From NCBI GenBank assembly GCA_910584965.1, contig CAJUDZ010000065.1, forward strand, positions 1-6,810: DNA of 6,810 nt, given 5' to 3'. Position numbers and translations under genes: made by a program. Position 1 is the stretch's first letter, and each line of letters starts with the position of its first letter. This document shows, piece by piece, positions 1 to 5,188 of the stretch. The notes under the pieces are model-generated. The model did not search any database, was not told where the DNA came from, and saw only the letters and a program-made list of their open reading frames with translations. The DNA is from an uncultured Lachnospiraceae bacterium (GTDB lineage Bacteria > Bacillota > Clostridia > Lachnospirales > Lachnospiraceae).

Positions 1-14
1 ATTTTTTTGCATAG

Positions 15-60
15 AAAAGGAGCTGCGCACTAATTACTTAGTGCGACAGCCCCTTTTTTA
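15..60 (+). terminator. Rho-independent terminator at left edge
   Basis: A perfect 8-bp inner stem, CGCACTAA at 26-33 against TTAGTGCG at 38-45, closes a TTAC loop. An outer stem, GGAGCTG (19-25) against CAGCCCC (47-53), has one A-C mismatch and a bulged A at 46. AAAA at 15-18 can extend it against the T run at 54-59. A stem of about 18 bp followed by six T's is a canonical intrinsic terminator on the plus strand, presumably ending a gene left of the window. The A run on the left arm is short, so termination of minus-strand transcripts is possible but weaker. Confidence 0.8.
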
Positions 61-311
61 AATTGATAAGAAATTGCTGTAATCGTTAAATTTTCCCGCA
101 CACTTTTCTGTGCTCGTCCGTTATAGATAATATAGAAATGCTTTCGCTGCACTGTCGCCCGCAGCGGTGCATAAGACGCCAGAGTACGGCGTCTAAACAT
201 GCTCATGATTTGTCTGTTTTGCACAACGGCTGTCTTGAAATAATGCGTTTTACATTTACCTGATATCCTCTTGTTCATTGAGGGTAAACAGAAAAGAGAG
301 GGGGGCTGACG
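61..311. other. AT-rich upstream region of the sigma operon with two hairpins
   Basis: I see no convincing gene here. A minus-strand reading frame spans it but lacks a Shine-Dalgarno site and begins inside the sigma gene. Two perfect inverted repeats stand out: CGCTGC (145-150) with GCAGCG (161-166) around a 10-base loop, and AGACGCC (174-180) with GGCGTCT (188-194) around a 7-base loop. The second is flanked by a further GCAT (169-172) and ATGC (199-202) pair. Neither is followed by a T run, so they are not intrinsic terminators. The region should contain the sigma operon promoter. The only weak candidate I see is AATAAT at 239-244, behind TTGCAC at 219-224 with a too-short 14-base spacer. 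Composition is AT-richer than the genes that follow. Confidence 0.4.
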
Positions 312-800
312 ATGGCGGCAGATCTGGAAACCCAATACGACCAAATTTACCGTTACTGTTATTTTCACCTGCATGAGCGGGAGCTTTCCGAAGATATTAC
401 GCAGGAGGCCTTTCTGCGGTACTTTTCATCCGGCCGCCGTCTGGATTCCGTTTCCGCGCTGAAATACCTTTATACGATCGCCCGAAATCTCTGTATCGAC
501 GAATACCGTAAGGCGGGGAAACAAAAAGAGAGGGAGCGGAGAGAAGCGGCGTCGGACGAATGGGCCTGTACCGGTTCGGAAGAAGAGCGGACGCTCACGA
601 ATCTGGCGGTGAGAAAAGCGCTCTCGGAAATGAATGAGGAAGAACAGGAACTGCTGCTGCTCCGCTATGTGAATGAAGTCCCGCCGGCGGTCATCGGACG
701 GCTGTACGGTATTTCAAGATTTGCAGTATACCGGAAACTGCGTCTGGCAGCGGAAAAGTTTAAGGATAAGCTCAGGAAGGAGGGATTTGATGAAACATAG
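312..800 (+). CDS. ECF-type sigma-70 family RNA polymerase sigma factor
   Basis: This 162-residue protein has the size and two-domain plan of an extracytoplasmic-function sigma factor. Region 2 (about residues 5-70) contains the conserved core-binding helix with SEDITQEAFLRYF and the following ALKYLYTIARNLCIDEYRK stretch, which recognises and melts the -10 element. A charged linker (about 70-96) leads to region 4 (about 97-152), whose helix-turn-helix around PPAVIGRLYGISRFAVYRKL would read the -35 element. The start at 312 is supported by a GAGAGGGGGG ribosome binding site at 296-305, six bases upstream. The last 11 bases overlap the next gene. It heads an operon with a membrane protein and an ABC transporter, so it probably autoregulates that operon; this is inferred. 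No zinc-binding anti-sigma gene of the classical kind follows it. Family assignment is firm; the ECF subgroup and stimulus are unknown. Confidence 0.93.
   Translation: MAADLETQYDQIYRYCYFHLHERELSEDITQEAFLRYFSSGRRLDSVSALKYLYTIARNLCIDEYRKAGKQKERERREAASDEWACTGSEEERTLTNLAVRKALSEMNEEEQELLLLRYVNEVPPAVIGRLYGISRFAVYRKLRLAAEKFKDKLRKEGFDET
774..784 (+). promoter_or_regulatory. Shine-Dalgarno site fixing the start of the second operon gene
   Basis: AGGAAGGAGGG lies inside the 3' end of the sigma gene, five bases before the ATG at 790. The reading frame of the second gene is open upstream to an ATG at 673, which would overlap the sigma gene by 128 bases and has no comparable ribosome binding site. The site therefore argues for the 790 start and for translation coupled to the end of the sigma gene. 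Confidence 0.8.
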
Positions 801-1506
801 CTGGAAAAAGGAACTTGCCCGCGTAATGGAAGCGCCGGCTCCCCTGCGGAAAAAAGAATTTATCAGAACGTTTGAACAGGCAGATATCGGATTCTGTGAA
901 TGTATCCTGATTCAGGCCGGGTATATCCGCAGATGGGTCTGGGCGGCTTCGCTGTTTGTCTGTTTTGCGGCGTTTCTCGGCCCGTATGCTTTTTCGGAAG
1001 ATATGCTCTGGTGGATTTGCGCCTGGATGCCGTTACTGGCGGTGACGATCGTGTCCGAGAGCGGCCGTTCCGAAGACTGCGGGATGGCGGAACTGGAAAT
1101 GGCAACCCGTTTTTCTCTGAAGAGTGTGCTTCTGGCGCGCATGGGAATTTTGGGAACGGTAAACCTGCTGCTTTTTGTTTTGCTGCTTCCGGCCGGAACA
1201 TATAACAGTCCGATCAATCCGGTGCAGGCCGCGTGCTGTATGCTGACGCCTTTTCTGCTGACGGCATATGCGGGATTTTCCATTATGCGGAGATTCCGGG
1301 GAAAGGAATCCGGTTATCTGTGTGCGGGGGCGGCCGTCTGCATCGGGACGCTGGTCTTTTTTCTGCACGATGGTTTTCCGCGGTTGTTTGAGGCGGATTA
1401 TCTGGTCTGGTGGGCCGTATGTGCGGTGGTTTTGGTATTCGGAGCGGGCAGGCAGTACTGCCGGTTTATCAATGAAATGGAGGAGATGTTATGGAACTTG
1501 TCATAG
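790..1506 (+). CDS. Six-helix membrane protein of the sigma/ABC operon, family not recognised
   Basis: The protein has 238 residues. A charged, cytoplasm-type N-terminal segment (1-48) is followed by about six hydrophobic helices near residues 49-67, 72-90, 114-134, 145-165, 174-192 and 204-220. Between helices 2 and 3 lies a polar stretch, SEDCGMAELEMATRFSLKSV (90-113), placed like the coupling loop of ABC-2 permeases. It overlaps the sigma gene by 11 bases and the ATPase gene by 16. I do not recognise a named family. Two readings are plausible. It may be a small permease-like subunit paired with the ATPase and the larger permease. It may instead be a membrane-bound regulator of the sigma factor, since it holds the place usually taken by an anti-sigma gene. 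Against the second, no HxxxCxxC zinc anti-sigma motif is present in the 48-residue N-terminus; the only cysteines there are the CEC at 36-38. Gene reality is near certain; function is open. Confidence 0.85.
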   Translation: MKHSWKKELARVMEAPAPLRKKEFIRTFEQADIGFCECILIQAGYIRRWVWAASLFVCFAAFLGPYAFSEDMLWWICAWMPLLAVTIVSESGRSEDCGMAELEMATRFSLKSVLLARMGILGTVNLLLFVLLLPAGTYNSPINPVQAACCMLTPFLLTAYAGFSIMRRFRGKESGYLCAGAAVCIGTLVFFLHDGFPRLFEADYLVWWAVCAVVLVFGAGRQYCRFINEMEEMLWNLS

Positions 1507-2219
1507 ACAGAGTGTCGAAACAGTATAAAAACCGCATTGCGGTGGACCGTGTTTCGGTAAATTTAAAAGAAGGCGTATACGGTCTGCTCGGTGAAAACGG
1601 CGCGGGCAAAACGACGCTGATGCGGATGATCTGCGGGATTCTGCGGCCCACAGGCGGAACGATTGCGTTAGACGGAACGGATGCTGGAGAGGAGGCGTAC
1701 CGGGCGGCGCTTGGCTATCTGCCTCAGGATTTCGGATATTATCCGGAGTTTTCCGCGGAAGATTTCCTTTTTTATATCGGGGCCCTGAAAGGGCTTTCGA
1801 GGACCTCCGCCAGGAAAAAGACGAAAGAACTGCTGGAACTCGTGGCTTTATGGGATGTACGGCGCAAGAAGATCAAAACATTTTCGGGAGGAATGAAACA
1901 GCGGCTGGGTATCGCGCAGGCGCTGATCAACGATCCAAGACTGCTGATACTGGATGAACCGACGGCCGGGCTTGACCCGAAAGAGCGCGTGCGTTTCCGG
2001 AACCTGATCGAAAGCCTGGGAAAAGAAAATATCGTTTTACTATCGACACATATCGTTTCGGATATCGAGCATATTGCGGATAAAATACTGATCATGAAAA
2101 GCGGCCGGATGATTTTTGAGGGAACATGGGATCGGGACAAGGGCGATCTGGAATCGTTTTATCTGTCTCTTTCCGAGGAAAGGGAACCTTCAGTGGACAG
2201 GGGGATGGTGAAATTATGA
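1491..2219 (+). CDS. ABC transporter ATP-binding protein (ABC-2 export type)
   Basis: The 242-residue nucleotide-binding subunit hydrolyses ATP to power a membrane transporter. All diagnostic motifs are intact: Walker A GENGAGKT (34-41), Q-loop glutamine in LGYLPQDF (Q79), signature FSGGMKQR (131-138), Walker B LLILDEP (151-157, catalytic E156), D-loop AGLDP (159-163) and the switch histidine in LLSTHI (H187). The FSGGMKQR signature and GLDP-type D-loop are typical of single-domain ATPases paired with ABC-2 permeases, as in drug, bacteriocin or lipid exporters. A GGAGGAG ribosome binding site at 1479-1485 sits five bases before the ATG. The gene overlaps the preceding one by 16 bases and ends in an ATGA overlap with the permease gene, so stoichiometric coupled translation is likely. 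The substrate cannot be told from the sequence; self-protection or peptide export is a guess from the sigma-factor context. Confidence 0.95.
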   Translation: MELVIDRVSKQYKNRIAVDRVSVNLKEGVYGLLGENGAGKTTLMRMICGILRPTGGTIALDGTDAGEEAYRAALGYLPQDFGYYPEFSAEDFLFYIGALKGLSRTSARKKTKELLELVALWDVRRKKIKTFSGGMKQRLGIAQALINDPRLLILDEPTAGLDPKERVRFRNLIESLGKENIVLLSTHIVSDIEHIADKILIMKSGRMIFEGTWDRDKGDLESFYLSLSEEREPSVDRGMVKL

Positions 2220-3433
2220 AACAGTTTGGAATGCTTTACCGATATGAACTGAAAAAAATTTTGAAGAAGAAACTGGTCTGGGTCACATTTTTTCTCTGTA
2301 TGGCGATTTCGGCAACAGCGATACTGGCGGATTTGACGGGCAGCTATTATGTGGACGGGGAAATCGCGGATACCCACTATAATATGTTTCTTGTTGACAG
2401 CGGGTATGAAAGGCAGCTTTCCGGCCGGAAGATCGATCAGGAGCTGCTCCGGGAGGTGGCGGAAGCCTATGGGAAAATTCCGAAGACAATGGATGGAAGA
2501 TACACGCTGACCGAAGAATATCAGATGTATGCCAGACCGTACAGCGCCATTTTTAATATCGCAAGAAAATGGAGCGGCATGGATGCGGAGGAACTTTTAT
2601 GCTGGGAGGCGGACGAGAGGGAGCTTTATGAAAGGAAAGAAGAGATTCGTAAGGCATGCTGTGATCAGCTTTTGCTGACGGACCGGGAAAAATCTTTTTG
2701 GGAAAAAAAGAGCGGGCGCACAGAGGAGCCGCTCACCTGGCTTTACCATGAGGGGTATGCGGTGCTGATGCGGAAACTGGAGATGCTGGGTCTGCTAATG
2801 CTTCTTCTGACGACGGTGTGCCTTTCCGGGATATTTCCGGAAGAACATATGCGCAGGACTGACCAGATGATATTGTGCAGCCTCCGGGGTAAAAAAGACG
2901 TATACCGGGTGAAAATGCTGGCCGGCGTCAGCATATCCGCCGCCGCGGTTCTGCTCATGACGGGACTGACCGTCGTGCTTACGTTCGGAATATACGGAAC
3001 GGAAGGCTTTGAGGCGGATTTTATGCTGTTTCCTTCCCGTAATATGTATTCCTATCCGCTTTCGATCGGGGAAGCGTGCCTGATCGGATATGGAATGCTG
3101 TTTATAACGACCATAATGTACGGCCTGTTCGTGATGGTGTTATCGGAACTTCTGCGCGGCGGTATGCCGACATTGGCAGTATCTGCCGGCCTCACCATTG
3201 CGGGCATGATATATACTGTTCCGGGACAGTACCGGGTTTTGGCGCAGATATGGGACTGGCTGCCTGTGAAATTTCTGAGTACAAGGAATCTTTTCGATAT
3301 CAGGCTGCTTACGGTATTGGGGCACGGATTTCTGTCCTGGCAGGCCGTACCGGCGCTCTATCTGCTGTGCTGCCTCGTGCTTGCGGCGGCCGGGGGCAGG
3401 ATTTACAGGAAGTATCAGGTTTCGGGGAGATGA
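2216..3433 (+). CDS. ABC-2 type transporter permease with large extracytoplasmic domain
   Basis: The 405-residue membrane subunit is probably the partner of the ATPase encoded just before it. The start at 2216 overlaps the ATPase stop as ATGA and follows an AGGGGGATGG site at 2199-2208; an in-frame ATG at 2126 lies deep in the ATPase gene and is unlikely. A basic N-terminus (LYRYELKKILKKKLVW) leads into helix 1 (about 19-39). A long hydrophilic, probably external segment follows (about 40-186), then five helices near 187-206, 235-259, 287-310, 316-336 and 376-394. The loop FPEEHMRRTDQMILCSLRG (207-225) before a lysine-bearing helix start resembles the cytoplasmic coupling helix of ABC-2 permeases. 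Six helices with a large loop after helix 1 fit that superfamily. It is the last gene of the operon. The substrate is unknown; the large outer loop could contact it, by inference only. Confidence 0.88.
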   Translation: MKQFGMLYRYELKKILKKKLVWVTFFLCMAISATAILADLTGSYYVDGEIADTHYNMFLVDSGYERQLSGRKIDQELLREVAEAYGKIPKTMDGRYTLTEEYQMYARPYSAIFNIARKWSGMDAEELLCWEADERELYERKEEIRKACCDQLLLTDREKSFWEKKSGRTEEPLTWLYHEGYAVLMRKLEMLGLLMLLLTTVCLSGIFPEEHMRRTDQMILCSLRGKKDVYRVKMLAGVSISAAAVLLMTGLTVVLTFGIYGTEGFEADFMLFPSRNMYSYPLSIGEACLIGYGMLFITTIMYGLFVMVLSELLRGGMPTLAVSAGLTIAGMIYTVPGQYRVLAQIWDWLPVKFLSTRNLFDIRLLTVLGHGFLSWQAVPALYLLCCLVLAAAGGRIYRKYQVSGR

Positions 3434-3437
3434 TGCG

Positions 3438-3458
3438 CGGCGCGTGTTTTACGCGCTG
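3438..3458 (+). other. GC-rich hairpin after the ABC operon
   Basis: GCGCGT (3440-3445) pairs with ACGCGC (3451-3456) around a five-base loop, extended by one G-T and one C-G pair to 3438-3458. It starts four bases after the permease stop codon, where an operon terminator is expected. However, AAAGG follows instead of a T run, so it is not a canonical intrinsic terminator. It could stabilise the 3' end of the mRNA or act with Rho. Confidence 0.4.
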
Positions 3459-3463
3459 AAAGG

Positions 3464-3498
3464 TTGCACTAGCCAAAACGCCGTTCCGATAGTATAAT
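3464..3498 (+). promoter_or_regulatory. Candidate holA promoter
   Basis: A perfect TATAAT lies at 3493-3498, 53 bases before the holA start codon, in a non-coding gap, which suits a housekeeping sigma-A promoter. The best -35 match, TTGCAC at 3464-3469, is 23 bases away, longer than the usual 16-18. At the right distance only weak matches exist (TAGCCA at 3470-3475). The -10 element is convincing; the -35 assignment is not. Confidence 0.45.
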
Positions 3499-3523
3499 GA
3501 AAGAAAAAAGTTCTAACGTCGTT

Positions 3524-3539
3524 TGACATGGACATGTCA
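3524..3539. promoter_or_regulatory. Perfect inverted repeat just upstream of the holA ribosome binding site
   Basis: TGACATG (3524-3530) and CATGTCA (3533-3539) are exact reverse complements separated by GA. The palindrome ends two bases before the GGAGG site of holA and begins about 25 bases after the TATAAT box, so it would lie in the 5' untranslated leader. It could be an operator for a dimeric repressor or a short RNA hairpin (7-bp stem, but a two-base loop is too tight without opening a pair). No partner protein can be named. The chance of such a repeat in a given short gap is small but not negligible. Confidence 0.4.
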
Positions 3540-3540
3540 T

Positions 3541-3545
3541 GGAGG
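3541..3545 (+). promoter_or_regulatory. Shine-Dalgarno site deciding the holA start
   Basis: GGAGG stands five bases before the ATG at 3551. An alternative in-frame ATG at 3539 overlaps this site and has nothing resembling a ribosome binding site upstream. The 3551 start is therefore preferred, which also gives a protein beginning MQKLNEELK. Confidence 0.8.
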
Positions 3546-3550
3546 CCGGA

Positions 3551-4534
3551 ATGCAGAAACTGAATGAAGAATTGAAGTCCGGGCAGCTGAAACAGGTCTA
3601 TCTGCTGTATGGGGAAGAGGATTATCTGCGCAGACAGTACCGGGATAAACTGAAAAATGCCCTGACGGGCGAAGGCGATTCCATGAACTGCCATTACTTT
3701 GAGGGAAAAGATATCCGGGTCGGGGAAGTCATCGATCTGGCGGAAACGCTTCCTTTTCTTGCCGAAAGGCGCGTGATTGTGATCGAAAACAGCGGTCTTT
3801 TCAAGCGCGGCGGGGAACAGCTGGCGGAATATCTGAAAGAACCGTCCGAAACCGCTTTTTTTGTGCTGGTGGAAAAAGAAATCGACAGGCGGAGCAGGCT
3901 GTTCAAAGCCGTTTCGGTGAAAGGACGCGCCGTCGAATTTAAACCGCAGGATGAAGCCATCCTGAAACGCTGGATTCTCGGTATTCTGAAAAAAGAAAAC
4001 AAGAAAATTACGGAACGGGATCTGGCGCTTTTTCTGGACAAAACGGGCGCGGGGATGGATAATATCAGCAAAGAGCTGGAAAAACTGATCTGTTACTGTA
4101 TGGACCGGGAAGTCATAACGGGAGAAGACATCGAAAAGATCTGTACCAGACAGATCAGCAGCCAGATTTTCGATATGATCAATGCGATTGCGGAAAAGAA
4201 ACAGAAAGAGGCGATGAATCTGTACTATGACCTGCTGACGCTGAAGGAACCGCCGATGCGTATCCTGTTTCTGCTGGCGAGACAGTTCAACCTGCTTTTG
4301 CAGGTCAGGGAACTGAAGAAAAAGGGCTGTCCCGTAAAGGAGATCGGGGAAGCCGTGGGGCTTCCGGGGTTTATCGCCGGAAAATACGTCAGCCAGGCGG
4401 CCAGATTTTCCGGCAGGGTTCTGCGGCAGGCGGTAACGGACTGCGTAGAAGCGGAAGAGGCGGTCAAAACGGGAAAGATGAACGATGTGCTCAGCGTGGA
4501 ACTGCTGTTGATACGGTACAGTCAGGCAACATGA
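3551..4534 (+). CDS. holA: DNA polymerase III subunit delta (clamp loader, YqeN/HolA)
   Basis: The 327-residue protein matches the length and layout of the delta subunit, the wrench of the clamp loader that opens the sliding beta clamp for loading onto primed DNA. The N-terminal domain begins with the characteristic VYLLYGEEDYLRR (16-28). Further on are ETLPFLAERRVIVIENSG (65-82), the beta-clamp-contacting region of the family, and FFVLVEKEIDRRSRLFK (103-119). The middle helical domain covers roughly 135-200. The C-terminal collar domain runs from about 205, with SQIFDMINAIAEKK and the closing GKMNDVLSVELLLIRYS (308-324). Delta has the ATPase-like fold without a working Walker A, and none is seen here. 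The start is set by GGAGG at 3541-3545. It has its own likely promoter and is followed after 27 bases by a zinc-ribbon protein gene. It is an essential housekeeping gene in bacteria and so probably marks native chromosome. Confidence 0.95.
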   Translation: MQKLNEELKSGQLKQVYLLYGEEDYLRRQYRDKLKNALTGEGDSMNCHYFEGKDIRVGEVIDLAETLPFLAERRVIVIENSGLFKRGGEQLAEYLKEPSETAFFVLVEKEIDRRSRLFKAVSVKGRAVEFKPQDEAILKRWILGILKKENKKITERDLALFLDKTGAGMDNISKELEKLICYCMDREVITGEDIEKICTRQISSQIFDMINAIAEKKQKEAMNLYYDLLTLKEPPMRILFLLARQFNLLLQVRELKKKGCPVKEIGEAVGLPGFIAGKYVSQAARFSGRVLRQAVTDCVEAEEAVKTGKMNDVLSVELLLIRYSQAT

Positions 4535-4561
4535 TGATACGATAGGAGAAAAGGAGATATC

Positions 4562-5065
4562 ATGATAAGTATTATATGGTCGATCGCTGTCTGTTTCATT
4601 GTATACAGACTGGTAGTAAATCGGAATAATTCGGGCGGCGGCAGTAAAGCAGGGGGGCCGCCCGTGATACATACGACGCCGGCCGGACAGCGGGATCAGC
4701 GAAAGGCGGGGCCCGTAAACGGCTGGCCGAACCGTCCCGCGGCCGGCCAGATGGGACATGCAGCACCGCCGCAGAAACGGCCGGCCGGACAGCCGCCGGA
4801 AGAGCGGGAAATTTCCACGATGGAATATCTGGAAGAGAAGGCGAGACAGGACGCGGCGGAACACGCGCGGGATAAATGGGAAGAAAACAAACGTCTGAAC
4901 CGGAATTACGGCGGCCTTCGCGTCGCGGAACGGCTCCCCGCCGGAGACACCGCTCCAGACGGGAAAAAATGCGTTATCTGCGATTACTGCGGCGCGGAAA
5001 ATCTGATTCCGATGCTGCCGCGTGAGCGGTTTGGCTGTTATTTTTGCAGAGAACCGCTGCGATAA
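4562..5065 (+). CDS. Membrane-anchored protein with low-complexity linker and C-terminal zinc ribbon, function unknown
   Basis: The 167-residue protein starts 27 bases after holA behind an AAAAGGAGATATC ribosome binding site. Residues 1-19 form one hydrophobic helix (ISIIWSIAVCFIVYRLVV) that looks like an uncleaved membrane anchor. Residues 20-80 are a flexible Gly/Pro/Arg-rich linker with three imperfect PAGQ copies (40, 59 and 74). Residues 81-112 are highly charged and probably helical. The C-terminus carries cysteines at 137, 140, 143, 159 and 162. The pairs CDYC (140-143) and CYFC (159-162) have the spacing of a zinc ribbon. The positive-inside rule places the bulk, including the ribbon, in the cytoplasm, since RNRN follows the helix. 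I do not recognise a characterised family. The pairing with holA could be simple operon neighbourhood rather than a replication role. Confidence 0.8.
   Translation: MISIIWSIAVCFIVYRLVVNRNNSGGGSKAGGPPVIHTTPAGQRDQRKAGPVNGWPNRPAAGQMGHAAPPQKRPAGQPPEEREISTMEYLEEKARQDAAEHARDKWEENKRLNRNYGGLRVAERLPAGDTAPDGKKCVICDYCGAENLIPMLPRERFGCYFCREPLR
4678..4793 (+). repeat. Short direct repeats encoding PAGQ segments
   Basis: GCCGGCCGGACAGC occurs exactly at 4678-4691 and again at 4780-4793, 102 bases apart and so in the same reading frame. A third, degenerate copy lies around 4739-4751. They encode the PAGQ/PAAGQ segments of the linker in the zinc-ribbon protein. The region is the most GC-rich of the window, and such repeats are prone to change copy number by slippage. 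Confidence 0.6.
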
Positions 5066-5188
5066 AGAAGGGAAGGATTTAATGGGTGCATTTTATAAAG
5101 GACTGTGATATACGGAATCCGGTTGAGAGATCTATCATAATTTCTCCCACATAGGGCAGATTGATATTGTTAGCTGCAACGGTTAATG
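5066..5188. other. Intergenic gap between convergent genes, likely composition junction
   Basis: The gap separates the GC-richer plus-strand genes from the AT-richer minus-strand receptor gene. It holds a well-initiated eight-codon ORF (5082-5108) and then no recognisable gene. I find no T-tailed hairpin for either of the two converging transcription units and no clear integrase attachment core or target-site duplication. A change in origin somewhere here is inferred from composition and the apparently cut ORF. Confidence 0.4.
5082..5108 (+). pseudogene. Possible 5' remnant of an interrupted gene (MGAFYKGL)
   Basis: An ATG at 5082 follows GGGAAGGA (5070-5077), a good ribosome binding site, with 16 bases between the zinc-ribbon gene stop and the ATG. 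This spacing is what one expects for a third gene of the holA operon. The frame stops after eight codons (MGAFYKGL), just where the sequence turns AT-rich. This could be the first few codons of a gene cut by insertion or deletion, a genuine leader-type short ORF, or coincidence. No product can be assigned. Confidence 0.3.

Noticed and set aside
30..374. Minus-strand frame of 114 codons covering the left intergenic region and the start of the sigma gene.
   Set aside because: None of its ATG codons has a Shine-Dalgarno site, it begins inside the sigma gene on the opposite strand, its stop falls in the terminator hairpin, and the peptide is not recognisable.
673..789. N-terminal extension of the second operon gene to an ATG at 673.
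   Set aside because: It would overlap the sigma gene by 128 bases, has no ribosome binding site, and the extension is out-of-frame sigma sequence. The ATG at 790 has a strong site.
2126..2215. N-terminal extension of the permease to an ATG at 2126.
   Set aside because: The extension is an out-of-frame reading of the ATPase gene; the 2216 start has a ribosome binding site and the usual ATGA overlap.
3523..3528. TTGACA consensus -35 box upstream of holA.
   Set aside because: The matching -10 would fall at about 3545-3551, within the ribosome binding site and start codon, where nothing like TATAAT exists. The hexamer is part of the palindrome.
3449..4864. Long minus-strand frame of 471 codons opposite holA.
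   Set aside because: It is antisense to a confidently identified holA and rich in Phe, Arg and His as expected of a shadow frame, with no family resemblance.
5072..5188. Short minus-strand open frame downstream of the M56 gene, including an ATG preceded by GGGAG.
   Set aside because: It gives fewer than 40 codons, only 19 from the ATG, with no recognisable product; length is within what chance allows.
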